This document shows positions 9,765 to 21,550 of a stretch of DNA of 64,000 bases, piece by piece (positions within the stretch are counted from its first letter, which is position 1; each line of letters opens with the position of its first letter). The notes below the pieces were generated by a model that had not been told where the DNA came from, ran no database searches, and worked only from the letters and a program-made list of their open reading frames with translations. The position numbers and the translations under genes were made by a program. The DNA comes from Trichopria drosophilae (Eukaryota; Arthropoda; Insecta; Hymenoptera; Diapriidae), in assembly GCA_030407085.1 (NCBI GenBank), contig CM059587.1, forward strand, positions 26,447,001 through 26,511,000, read 5' to 3'.

Positions 9765-12700
9765 CTGCAAAAATCATTTATTTTAGTTCATATCTCATAG
9801 TTTTGAAATCACTGGTTGAATGTTGATACTTAAAATTTGGTGCTCAATTCTACTGTACGGTAAAATTGTAGAAAAACTGCCTCATTCAAAAAATGAAATG
9901 TATAACATGTTTTTGACGTATTTTGGGCCGCTGATTGCGAATATTGCAATGGAATTTGGTGGTCGGATGAATCGAAGCCGCTATCATGAAAAAACTGCTA
10001 AAAAACGGGATTTTTTGCGCTTTCCTGCATTTATCTTGAAAATTACAGTAAAACTACCTATTCTAGTAGTAGATGATTATTTTACCTAGGAAATGTTTCT
10101 TTTTTATCCGTAACAAGACACTTGCAAATATTTTTCCTATTCTTTAGAGCACTGTTAGAATTTTTTGTTAGATGAATGTATGAAAATACTTAATTTTTGT
10201 TTAATTAAATAAAAAATACTTGTTCGATTTTTACACTTTTGAATGCAAATGAATGTAAATAAATATGAGATAGACTTACCCCATGGCGTCGACATAAGAA
10301 CTGTCAAAAACGGCAACTTCGTCGTACCATCCTTGAACCATGCTCTCCACGGTAAGTGATTTAAGCATATTTCCGGTAGCCCATCCTTGAGCAACATTTT
10401 GTCCTACTTGGTATTGGTCTAAATTGACAAAATCACACACAATGAAATCGGTTTCTAAAGTACAGAATGAAATATTAACATTTTTCATAGAAGATAACAT
10501 TACCGACGTCACGGCAGGGATCATGTCCATAAGCACATTGACTGGCCCATCGTTGAGCAATCATGGCTAAGGTGTTGTCCCATTTCTGTGAAACAAAATG
10601 CAATATTGTTAAAAATGTACGAAATAGAAAATTTAAGAACCGCGGAAATACAAATTGACGTTTAGCTTGAATTCGTAATATTTGTATTACATTGTTAATT
10701 GTATTGGTGTACTCTGAATACGTTAATAAAAAAGTCGTGATATAGTAATCAGTTAATTCAATTTACAAGATCAGGCATGTTCGCCGCAGCTGGTTGACCA
10801 CCCTGGTACATTCCTCTTGTTTCTTGACCACTGGCAACCTTTTGCCTCAATTCGTTATGTTTGTCCACGATTATTTTTCTTTCTGCACGAGTGACACCAC
10901 CGCTCAATACCTCCCCGCAAGTACTTGCTGGGTCTGGCGACTAAATAAACAGAAAGAAATGAAGAATAATTAGTAACTAGTAATTGTACGAAATGGCACC
11001 TAAAATTGTATTTTTTATGTATTAATGAAACATTATATGTCTTTTTGCGTAATAGCTGAAACTCCTAGTCAGCATGATGATGTGATAAGGAACTCTCCAC
11101 TCATTTTTTAAGTTCAGGAATTTTATCAAAATGTGATCAGAATGTTATCCTATGCGTTCCAGTGGAGTTCATTTAGGTTACATTATAAATATCACTTTTT
11201 GATTCTGATTCAAAGAGGTTAGTTGGCCTGGCCTGGTTAAGTGTGTCATGCCGGGATGGAGCCCGCCCTCTTAAAATGTCCTCTTGCCACAAGCGACAAC
11301 CTTTTGCTGCAACTGGAAATCCTCTTTTTAATTGTTGACTCTTAAAGAGGGACCAGAGAGGTCCGAAACGTTGAGTCTTTTAAATGATAGTGTCTTTTAA
11401 TTTAAGAAGAAGGAAGAAAGAAGAAATTTTTAATTTTTTTCAAGTGGTAGGCAGAGCCCATAAAATTTATATTTATTGGAAATCCTCTTATTATATGATC
11501 AAGAGGATTATTCAGTAAGCGGATTTCTACTTGCCGCAAGTGGCTCCATCAGTTGCGCTATTTTTTCTAAGATAAAATGGTCATTGGTAAATTAAATTCC
11601 CCCACTACCGGGATTATTTTTGGGTTGAAAAGTTCAAGTTCTAAGCTTACATTTTAGCCCTGTTATTTTGTATAACATCGAATTTGATTTTAATGTGACT
11701 AAAAAAGTGCTCGGTTTTTATGGGACTGATCACATGGAAAATATTTTGTTTACTCTTTTCTTATTTATTATGTAAATTTACAAAAATGTTCTGTATACTT
11801 TTCTAAGAAGAACTCAGAAAACCATCTGAATTGATATAATATAGAAATTTACGCTTAAAGAAATCATACAAATGGTATGTTTTTGAGCTCTTCTTATACT
11901 TTTATAAGGAATCTACTATCTGAGAAGTAAACGTATGGTGCATTAATAATTTTTATGATTAGAAATATTGCAATTTATTGGGAGAACAATAAAAATGTAA
12001 ATGTAAAACTAGCAAAAGAGTAGTACGAACTAGAAAGCTCAGTAACCACGATACAAAAAAATGGGATCCACTTTTCTGTAATCTAGATTGATATGAAGTC
12101 AAACAAACCTTTAGCTTGGCTTCGTGAACGAGGTGTTTGGATACAGGTTCAAAAATTGCATTCATTTATCAGATCATTTGTTGTTTTACTAACTGATTTT
12201 AAATTCGTAATATATTTTAGTTTTTAATAATTACCCCATTAGTTCCAATTGTCATAAATTTTAAAGGAATTACCATTTAATGGTTTTAATTTATCTGTCA
12301 AAAACAGAAGTTGATATCCGACGTAAAATTTCATGATCTATCCGAAAGTAGCTAAATTTGTCTAAAATCAATGATTGAAAAGTTATAAACAATTTTTTGC
12401 AAAAAATACCATTTTTAACCCTTAATTGCGACGGCTTATTTAATGCATTTTCCTCCCACTACCTCGGTCAAATGTGTCCTACCATTTGAAAATGCTTACA
12501 GTTGTGAAATTTATAAAGTACACTTTGAACTTTCTCTGGGTAGAGAACGACCCATGCGTAGGGATTGAGGATTAAACAATTGAAAAAATATTCATATAAA
12601 AACATTCTATATATTGAACCTGTATTATACATATCCTTTTACATAAAGAAAAGTGTTTTACAATCATTTACTTTAAGAATGTCGTCCATTCTTCTTGGAG

Positions 12701-13916
12701 GCAACTCCAAAATTGGTGTTTGGAGTGAATATTTTTTTGAAAAATTAGGAGCCCTTTTAAAAAATGCTAATATAAAACCATCTTAGAATTCATTGAAGAA
12801 TATACTGGAATTTATCTAGATATTCTTGATGATATTTTGAAAAATATTTTGCGTGAACTGTTTCGAAAATTGTTAAAAGTTTCAGAAGAATTCTGCGAAA
12901 AAGTGCAGTGTATATTTTTAATTTTAGATTAATTCAGTAGTCAAATTTTGAATGCGTACGAAATATCACATGAGATACCAAAAGTCCGAATTTTAGGTCA
13001 GGTTAAGTTAGGTTTGGTTGTAAAAACTGTTCGGTTGTAACTTTTACAATCTATAATAGACAAAATTACAAAGATGAGACCATTAAACCCCAAATATCCT
13101 TAAAATTTAAACACTTTGTAAATAAAAGTCTGTCAGTGTATAGTTTGAAATGTTTTAAATTTAGTACTTTTCAATTACCAAACTATTTTGAAGAATCTCT
13201 TATGGACTAAATGAAATCGTTTCATTTCACCATTCTTTTCCTACTGCCAAGCAAAGATTCGAAATTTTCTATCCGGAGACAAAAACTAAGTCTTTTATGC
13301 AATTTCAAGAAAAGCTTTTAAAGTAATTTTATTAAAGAACGCGATTAAATAGCAAGATTAACTAAATTTGTCGTTGGTGATTATGATCTAAATTTTCAAC
13401 CAATTCAATTACAATATATTAGTTCTTCCAACTGATTCATGATACCGTCTTAACAACATTTAGTCAATTGCACTAAAATGCAGTTGAAATTATTCAATGT
13501 ATGTCTACTAGCAGTCAACCATGTATTTAATCAATTAATCAATCAAACTAAAATTTTTCTCAGTGTAATCATTTTGCAAATGTTTTCACAAAAAGAATAT
13601 AATAATTTAAGTAGTGTCGAACACAAAATCTCTAAAATTCAACGGAATGAGCTTCAAAGGAATACGAACATGTACAAAGAAGTAAGATAGTTTTAAAACA
13701 AATATAAACCAAAACGACTCCACTTAAATTTACCGAAAAAACTTAGAAATGCTCAAGACTAAGATAATTCAAAAAACTTACCTGATAAGTGCACATCGTG
13801 TGTTCTCCCTTATCGTAATCGATGCACGACTGCATATTGCAAAAATCTTGTGCCAGAACATAACCGAAAACTAAGAAAACCAGCAGCGGCGAAATAAGGT
13901 GGATGTATTTTGACAT
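9581..13916 (-). CDS. CAP/SCP-domain secreted protein, antigen 5 (venom allergen 5)-like
   Basis: Five exons (minus order): 13916-13782, 10940-10767, 10585-10504, 10418-10280 and 9764-9581; 714 bp, 237 residues plus TAA. Junction phases 0, 0, 1, 2 all agree. Residues 1-22 form a signal peptide (hydrophobic LLVFLVFGYVLA), followed by an N-terminal Cys-rich segment (DFCNMQSC, HTMC, STCGEV). The CAP domain spans about residues 65-225: VDKHNELRQKVASG, MPDLKWDN, CAYGHDPC (His124), GQNVAQGW, the CAP1 signature GHYTQLVWAE (His189) and the CAP2-like CNYGPSGNF. Length and Cys pattern fit insect antigen 5 proteins, which are secreted and in wasps and ants occur as venom allergens. Expression in venom cannot be read from sequence; non-venom CAP paralogues are equally possible. 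No catalytic role is claimed. This is a single complete copy with no tandem duplicate nearby. Confidence 0.9.
10280..10418 (-). CDS. CAP gene exon 4
   Basis: 139 bp, phase 1 to 2. Encodes DQYQVGQNVAQGW through MVQGWYDEV to SYVDAMG. The open frame seen beyond 10418 is intron read-through. Confidence 0.9.
10504..10585 (-). CDS. CAP gene exon 3
   Basis: 82 bp, phase 0 to 1. Encodes KWDNTLAMIAQRW and CAYGHDPC with the first conserved His. Too short to stand out as an ORF; found from splice signals and frame. Confidence 0.9.
10767..10940 (-). CDS. CAP gene exon 2
   Basis: 58 codons, phase 0 to 0. It encodes the third N-terminal Cys (STCGEV) and the first CAP helix VDKHNELRQKV, ending AANMPDL. 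Confidence 0.9.
10941..13781. other. Large first intron of the CAP gene
   Basis: 2.84 kb. It contains the Penelope-type relic at 11240-11420. No further exon or conserved frame was seen; scattered short frames are uninformative. Confidence 0.6.
11240..11420 (+). ncRNA. Decayed hammerhead-ribozyme-like motif of Penelope-element type
   Basis: The stretch GGGACCAGAGAGGTCCGAAA (11349-11368) forms stem II (GGACC/GGTCC, loop AGAGA) followed by the GAAA core, then CGTTGAGTC. Stem I would pair GACT (11337-11340) with AGTC (11374-11377). The catalytic CTGATGA box is replaced by CTTAAAGA, so activity is unlikely. Minimal hammerheads with GTCCGAAACG-type cores are known from Penelope-like elements. A T/A-rich trailer follows. 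Confidence 0.4.
13782..13916 (-). CDS. CAP gene exon 1 (signal peptide)
   Basis: 45 codons from ATG (13916-13914) to HTMCTYQ. Donor CAG|GTAAG at 13781, phase 0. The start is chosen because the signal peptide follows directly and a TATA box lies about 90 bp upstream. Confidence 0.9.
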
Positions 13917-14004
13917 TGCGACGCTTTGTGAAAACTTTCGGAACGTTAGTTAATCTTCAGCAAGGAAGAATTTGTTATTACTTCTTCCGATGGATTTTCC
14001 TTCA

Positions 14005-14010
14005 TTTATA
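14005..14010 (-). promoter_or_regulatory. TATA box of the CAP gene
   Basis: TATAAA on the minus strand (context GACTATAAATGAAGG), about 90 bp before the start codon. This would place transcription start near 13975-13980 and leave a 5' UTR of about 60 nt. A TATA box fits a strongly expressed tissue-specific gene (inference). Confidence 0.55.
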
Positions 14011-14864
14011 GTCTCACTTTGCTGGTCTTATCAACTAGGTATTGTTATCAACCTTATGTTTCTAATAATTCCAGGTTGTATGTTGACGGTGTGCAAGAAA
14101 GGAAGTAAGAGCTAACAACAATTTAAAATAGACGTATTTGCGCTCTACATATTTTGCTACATGCAATAGAATTGCGTAATGTCACACGACCTTCATGCGT
14201 TAAGTACTCTATCTAACTATTATTCAATATAATTTGAAATTCACAGCTGCTCAAATTGAATTTGGGGCTATAAGTGCGGACAGTTTGAAATATGCCTCGG
14301 TGGATACAATTTATTTTGCAATAAAGTGTTACATAACAGAATTTACAGTGATAAGTATTTTTGTTTCCTTCTCATTCATAAAGCGTATTTACAGAAGTCT
14401 ATATCCTAATTATATTATTGTGTAATATATGAAATATTGATGCAATATTTTTTATGAAAAATAAAATATAATTTTTCTTCTTTTTGTTGCCAATTTAGAG
14501 AATGTGCAAGCAATTATTTCTTAAAGGTAATCAATTTCTATCCAAATCAGTAAATAGCATTAGCGAAACATACGGTAATCTAATTTTTAGTTGGTCATTA
14601 ATTCGAAAATAATTTCTACTAAATTGGGTGAACCTTATATATGCTCACAACCAAATAATATCAATGTGAAATTAATTAGATTATATATTTTAATCACTCA
14701 GGTAACTGTACTCCAAATACATATAGCTAAACTATAGTTAACAAACAAATTCATATTAATCGTGGCTAAAAAATTATGAACTTTAATGTGAACGAAACGA
14801 AATTCGTCTTAGTGATTATGATTTTTCATCTTCGCCGAATCATTAACTGATTCCTAATGACACT

Positions 14865-15032
14865 CTAAATTAATGAAACTCCTAAAAATACGTAATAAAT
14901 TGCTATATTCTGTGGTCCAGTTTCATTTGTTTTCAAATTTATATTGAATGCTCCATCCTGTCCAATAGGAGTTAGCCTGTTATTTTGATCAAAAACGAAA
15001 ACACAGGAAACAAGGAGGAGGGTTAAACCCAT
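14865..15032 (-). CDS. Possible small secreted or anchored peptide (55 aa)
   Basis: An intronless ORF starting MGLTLLLVSCVFVF, a good signal peptide, followed by a short hydrophilic middle with one N-glycosylation sequon (NET) and a second hydrophobic run IAIYYVFLGVSLI at the C-terminus. It has no Cys outside the signal region and no recognised family. It lies 1 kb upstream of the CAP gene on the same strand. Chance is a real alternative at this length in AT-rich DNA. Confidence 0.25.
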   Translation of the reverse strand: MGLTLLLVSCVFVFDQNNRLTPIGQDGAFNINLKTNETGPQNIAIYYVFLGVSLI

Positions 15033-15697
15033 TGAAGATCTGTGAGTCAATTGAAATGTCTTCTTTGCAAAATTACTATAAACGACAAGCTCGTCATAAA
15101 ATGTCGGCTATAAAACATGTAAGAAAATTATAAGCAATACATGTTTCATTATTGATTTCAATAAATATTATACTGAATAGAAATGTAAAGAACATTCAAA
15201 TGGAATGTAGGATCTTAAAAAATATATTTATTTAGCTTGAGATATAGGGCCTGTATCTCCGGATTGAACATTATTTTCCAGTGTTATAAAAGTCAAGTTT
15301 TATGTACACAATGAAGCCTGGATTTTTCTTGAGCAGTAATCTTGAAAGAAGACAATGTATCAACTATTCTAAATAAGAACGGACTTTACATCAAATAACA
15401 CAGAATATTTATTCGATTGCAAAAGACATTTTTTTCGAGCTTAAAAATCGAATTACAAATTATGCTGGAGTCAAAAGGCACTTAAATGTACCCTACCGTT
15501 CTGCCAGTTTGTACACCATATTGAAATGTTGAAATAGAACTTATTATTATAGGTGTTCCCGATATGTTAGAGTTCCATGTTTATTAATTTGAAAGATTTT
15601 GTGTACCCATAATGGGGGTGTGAAACATTGGCTGAATACAATTGCATTAATTTTTAAATTAAATCTAAAAATTGAGTGGGGTTGGAATTTTAAACTA

Positions 15698-15961
15698 GAG
15701 TAGAGTCCAGGTATATTTGCGTCTCGCTATATTTACGTCCCAGTATATTTGCTCAGTTCCGTATCGTTATATTTGTCTGCCGCCGCTCTCTTTTCCCCCC
15801 ACCTTGCGCGCTGGGGCCTCAAGAAGGGCCTGCTGTGACATCACGAATGTAACGCGACTGAGGAGAGTGGGAGAAGCGGCACTCCCCTTCTTTTGACAAA
15901 TATAAATAGACGGGAGGGGAAGGCGAGAAACCGAGTGGGCAAATATACCGGGACTTTACTG
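15698..15961. mobile_element. TA-flanked MITE, CAGTAGAGTCC family (copy 1)
   Basis: 264 bp, TA at 15696-15697 and 15962-15963. The right end reads GGTATATTTG...AGTCCC on the opposite strand (CAAATATACCGGGACTTTACTG). It is GC-rich against AT-rich surroundings. Oriented opposite to the copy at 19211-19473. Confidence 0.75.
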
Positions 15962-16457
15962 TATTATATTTTTGTCGTTTTTTGTTAACTGGTATTTCAT
16001 TTAAGTTAACAAAATAATTTTATTTTGAGAAAAACATGAAGACAAACATCATCTTTTTTTTTTTAATTTTTACTACATTCTCGTATTTTGTATAAAAAAA
16101 CGAGTAATTTTTGTATTAAACCTATTCCTGGCACTTTTGTTAGGTAATAAGTACGCAAATAAAATAATTTTTTATCGTTTTTTTTAATAAAAATAGTCAT
16201 ATTTCCTTATTATAACTCATACTCTAAAAGTCCGCCAAAAATTGATGCGGCATAATTTTAAAGAAAAAAGTCATTTCTTCCAAAGTCACCGGGATTGTTA
16301 TCTTGCAATTATTATTTTCAACTCGGCAAGCTACATTAAATAATAGTCAAAAATTCTTTTTCTTCTTCAATCAGATCAATCTTCTGATCCTGATACCGGA
16401 TTTTGTTTCCAAAGATTGTTGGTAAGCTGAAACCGAATCTGAAGTTAAAAGCTCTTA

Positions 16458-16722
16458 CAGTAGTCCTTTCCTTATTCTAATTTCTCATATTCTAATCTCT
16501 TCTCTTATTTATTTTTTCCGTCCTCTATTCGAATGTTTCCCAACACGCGTTCTACCCACCGTGCCTACTACTTTCCTTCAACTGCGCATGCGCTGTGGAA
16601 GAGATAGAGAAAGAAAAAGTGAAACAGCAAACGTTTAGTGAGAGAGAGGAGAAAATTAGAATAAGAGAAGAAGGCCGCCATCTTGCCTGACTGGACAATT
16701 TAGAATAAGGGAAGGACTACTG
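16458..16722. mobile_element. TA-flanked MITE, CAGTAGTCCTT family
   Basis: 265 bp, TA at 16456-16457 and 16723-16724. The ends are CAGTAGTCCTTTCCTTATTC and its inverse AATAAGGGAAGGACTACTG. It contains GGCCGCCATCTTGCCTGACT, also present in the nested copy at 1425-2259. Confidence 0.8.
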
Positions 16723-16989
16723 TAATTGGCTGTACTTTCTCAGAGAACTTAACCTAAAAGTGTAAATATCCAAATTTCTGATTATGTAGTATCCAATTTT
16801 ATCTTTTCGCAGTAAACAAAAAGGGATTGAAAGGAATTCGTTAGTCTAAAATGATCAATAAAGAAATTCAAAGCATTCGAAAGAAACGCTTTTTTTATTC
16901 CTTTCTTTTCGTTTAATGGATTATTAAATAAAATGTGGCAATTTATAAAAAAAAATAAAAAAAATACGTGACGGCATTTCAAAGGACAA

Positions 16990-17200
16990 AGCTTACAGTT
17001 TAAGGTGATCTTTATACATAGTATGTTTAGTAAAAGAAAAAATGTACACCACTTAAGCTCAATTATAGGAAAAATTGCTGTTGCTTCATTTTTAGGTTAG
17101 GATATCTCGAAAATCGTACCTTCAGAAAAGTATACTCTTGTCACTGGGTAACAGGACCGACCTTGTTGATTTTGTCGGCCTGTTTTATCAGAAATGTTAA
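16990..17200. repeat. Fragment of a dispersed repeat (TTTTTAGGTTAGGATATCT family)
   Basis: Contains TTTTTAGGTTAGGATATCTC, then CAGAAAAGTATACTC and ACAGGACCGACCTTGTTGAT. These segments recur at 47590-48505 and 51865-52330. Confidence 0.45.
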
Positions 17201-19210
17201 TTCCATTAAGAAATTGATTTATAATTTTAAGGCATGAGAAAGCGATTGCGAGAGAGTGATATACTTTTGTGAAAATAGAATCTGGATGAATGAATTGCTA
17301 TTGATATTACACGTAGCAAATAAGGATCCAACATGAAGTGGAAAGTCCTTGATGGAAAAAGAACATTTCGTTTGCAAGGCTGAGCATAATCTTATGGCAT
17401 ACAATGATTTTAGAAGTTGTGTTAGAAAATAATATATATATATTGTATATCTGCGAAATATTATTTGAATGAAGAAAGATAAAAAATTTTTAAATCAAAA
17501 TAGTAATTTTTGTCCTTGAAATAATATGTTATTTCACGATAAGTAAAACTTTTTTCTTGAGGGAGAACCCTATTACAATATATTTGAGACATTTAAAAAA
17601 AAATACTTGAACATATTAATCATTTAAACATTTGACTAGTTATTGACTGTTTTGGTTTAAACGCTAGGTAATATTTGAAAGTGTAGTTTACAACTAGAAT
17701 AGGACGATTAGTTTTTAAAATATACATTAGTAGTTATAGTAAAAAAATTCATAAATAAATTTTGTGAAGTCTCTTTTCAGTAAAAATTGTACTCTTTACG
17801 TCAAAATAAAATTTATAGGAAGATTATGTTCTTGCAGCGAATAATAGGTAATTATATATGTAAGTTTTAATGGATGTGTATTTTTGCATGGTTGATATTG
17901 TACAAAATTTATTATCGAGGAAACGATAAACACGATTGTTTAATTTTTTCCGAAATTACTTTATAATTTATTTTCAATGGTACCCAAATTAGTGAAAAAT
18001 CGAAAATTACGTTATCATAACATTACCATGTTGCAATTGATTGATTCTATAATTACGTTCTTTTTTGATAAGTAGGAATGTTTTCGATTACAGAAACTGC
18101 ATAATTGTAAATATAATAAACTTTCTTACGTGGATTAGTAGCGCTTACATACAATATTTAATAAAATTGATTTTATGTTATGAAATACTTCAGGTGTAAT
18201 ATAAAATAAATACGTTTATAATTCCACCGAAGTAGTCAATTTTGCCGATTGACGATATATTTGTGACGAATGATCTGCATTTAGACTATGAATTACTAGC
18301 ATAACACAATTCCAGATAAAAAGTAGAAAAGTAATTACATTTTTTTGAATCCTACGTTCAAAGATTGTACGCTCTGATGTTATGTTTTGTCTTAATATAA
18401 TTATCCACGTGTCATTAAGGTTATGTCCACTTATATTATTAATATCTACCACGCATACTTATTATCGAGTATAAGAAAATTTAATCGCAATGAAGAATTG
18501 TTAACAAAAAATAACCAATATAATAACCTCATTACTCACTGACATTATTCAAGTACTAAGAAGGCTAAATATTTCTTTAAATTATTTAGTTTTTTAAATA
18601 TTTTAACATTTTACATTTATACTATAAATCGTTTAGAATTCAGTATAAAGTAAATGCTGCAATAGGTTAAAATCGATAACATGTAATGAAAGAATGTTGC
18701 TACCATAGCACCAGAGCTGTGGCGATACAACACCGCCAAGATAATTAAGGATTTTGTGTATGTCCGGTGCAAAAATGTTTTCTCAAAATATTTTCGTATT
18801 CAAAGGTACGAATAATAATTATACAATTCGAAAAATGCATACTTGGCACTCTTTTTCCGCTTTTCACATTATTGAGCAACTAATGTGACCATTAAGTAAT
18901 AAGAAGCATATCTTAATATGTGTTTCTCTCGAATGATGTAATATTATTTATGGAGGCTTTAGAGGATTTGTAAATAAACATTTTGTCATCAGGTGTCTGC
19001 AAATTGGTGCTTCATCAGAAAACGACTGTATAATCGAATTTTGTCGAACCCCATTGAATAAAATATGTAACTCGGGTGTCAAATGCCGGTTCTACGCACT
19101 CTCTTATCTAATTTCATAGCGCACCTAAAATCGCATTTTACACCCTTGTTGTACAATATACTATTATGCGATTGTATACAAATTAGAGCAGTTATATAAC
19201 AACATATGTA

Positions 19211-19473
19211 CAGTAGAGTCCCGGTATATTTGCCCCCTCGGCTCCTCGCCTTCCCCCCCCCTCTCCTTATATTTGCTAAAAGAAAGGGAGCGCCGCTTCT
19301 CCCACTCTCCTGAATCGTGTTATGTTCGTGACGTCACAGCAGGCCCTCTCTGAGGCCGCAGCCCGCAAGGTGGGGGGAAAAGAGAGCGATGACAGACAAA
19401 TACAAGGGGACGGAATCGGGCAAATATGCTAGGACGTAAATATACGAGATGCAATTATACCGGGACTATACTG
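19211..19473. mobile_element. TA-flanked MITE, CAGTAGAGTCC family (copy 2)
   Basis: 263 bp, TA at 19209-19210 and 19474-19475. The ends are CAGTAGAGTCCCGGTATATT and its inverse. It has a GC-rich core including GTGACGTCACAGCAGGCC. Near full-length partner of 15698-15961 in the opposite orientation. Confidence 0.8.
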
Positions 19474-21007
19474 TACTGAGTTACTGAAATAAAGTTATTA
19501 GTATCGGCGAACAACGCCGCAGGTATAGAGGAGACCAAGGGGTCCAGACCCCCCGAAATGAAAAACAAAATATATGTATTCATAATTAATATGTCCAGTT
19601 CCTTTATATTTGAATTATCTCATCTGGATCCCTGCAAAATTTTGTTTCTGGCTACGGAATTGTCGGCGAAATATATAACTCGTATATGTATAGCTGTCAC
19701 GATCTAAAGAGCTCCCTGAGTTGTCAACTTCCCTTCTGATTCAAAGTCAAGTGGAAGTGCAGGTGTGGTGAATTAAGGAGACAATCAATAAGATAACGGA
19801 AAGACCAAACAATAAGGAAATATTTCATTTTTGCAGCCTCTTTTAATTTGTTTATTTAGTAAGTAGGTAGGGATGCAGATTTCGCAATCTAAAAGGGCAC
19901 CTAAATCTAAAATAATAATTATACGAAAATGTACAATACTTGGGTAATTCCCAATTTTAGGAAAATTCTCGAAATCGGTACGAAAAAGTAACATTTTCGG
20001 TGACAAAAATATATTTTTTTGAAAAATACCTTTTCATATCCTCAAGCAAAGGACTTCTGGTTGACCTACTAGTTGGGTGTGTGATGATTCAGGAGCACTT
20101 GTCCACTTTCCACGGTCTATTTGCCGACTGTTAAGATTCCAAAAAGTTTAACTGACAAGCAAGCCTACCGAAGTGAAAATGTCCAATTTCATTTCATATT
20201 GTGAAACATGAAAAACTAAGATACACGTATTTTTTACCCCCTAATTTTCATCCTCCATTCAACATATCTTCTATTAAGAGATTCTTTCCTACAAAGAAAT
20301 CATTAAAATTGCTTAACTATCTTCAAAGATGTCGCGATGTTTCTATTTGCATGCTAATTGTTGGGGAGTTGTTTCAACTCCTAAATATGTTTTTCCGTCG
20401 CTAAAAAAATACGGGTTTTTTTAGTTTTTATATATTCATTTTCATAAAAATCGGAGATTTACACTTCGGGAGCTTTTCTTTAACCTTAGGTTAATATTAA
20501 AATATGTAATTGCAAGGTTTCAATAAATACAAGATCAATATAAATATCAATTAATGCACTGGAATTTGTTTCGTGTAAATGGATTATGAAGTGTAAAGTA
20601 ATTTTTTCGATACTTAAAATTAAAAAATTGCCGACCAGCAGTAAGACGTCCACAGACTGGAGCGTTTGTGAGATATTCCGGCGGCCGCAACAATGATGCA
20701 ACTTATCACATATAAATAAATTATAGAAAAATTAGATGAATATATATGTGCATAAACATTCCGTATGGTATTTTTAATTCATCATCTTAGTAACCTATGA
20801 AGCTGCGGTAGCGAAAACGCTCCAGTTTGTGAAAGCCTTTAACCTGCAATTTTTTCATGCGATAATTTATCTGTCGTATGACGGGATTACTAATTTATAT
20901 TTTCGTAATGTGTATATTCGCAGTAAGGCAATTATCTTCCTTGAATAAGCAATTTTCTAGACATTCGTAAATTATATACTGGATCAATTGCTAACGGGTA
21001 CCGATGC

Positions 21008-21032
21008 AGAGCATATATATATATATATATAT
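21008..21032. repeat. (TA)n microsatellite
   Basis: About 12 TA dinucleotides in a row. Confidence 0.85.
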
Positions 21033-21119
21033 ACAAAGGAAACTTAGCGTAGTACGCAGTTAGGATACTTTATTTTGACTATAGCTCACAATCAGATAAA
21101 AAAATGAATTTGTAATGGA

Positions 21120-21550
21120 ATCACGGTGAATTCACGCGTGAGGAAATAAACGACGACTAAACTCATGAACGCAGCCTTTATAACCATGAGTTCACGTGAA
21201 TTTAGACACTATAAGTTCACAATGATTTCACTGGGGAGCAAGCGTAATTACCACTTCACACACAAGTTCAGTGTGATTCCTACGTCAGCGACATGCTCGT
21301 GATTCGTGGATCTGTCTATCACGAAAGCTGCCCATATGATCTTGTTTCGTCAATTCACGTGGTGAGCTCAAAGAGACGCAACCTTTGTTATCTGGGTAGG
21401 TTACAGCATGCTTCAATGAACACTTTGACAAATAATCTGACGCCGTGCCTAATTATACATATAAATCAGGACACAAATAAAATATTCATAGTTGATAGAT
21501 ATGTTATTAAAGAGCCTGTAAAGGTATAAACGCATTCACTTCGAGTTCAG
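21120..21550. promoter_or_regulatory. Possible regulatory cluster: palindromes and AGTTCA half-sites
   Basis: Several palindromic or near-palindromic sites (GGTGAATTCACGCGTGA, GAGTTCACGTGAATTT, AATTCACGTGGTGAG) and at least four AGTTCA half-sites occur in 400 bp. AGTTCA is a nuclear-receptor half-site variant and CACGTG an E-box. Function is inference only. Confidence 0.2.
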
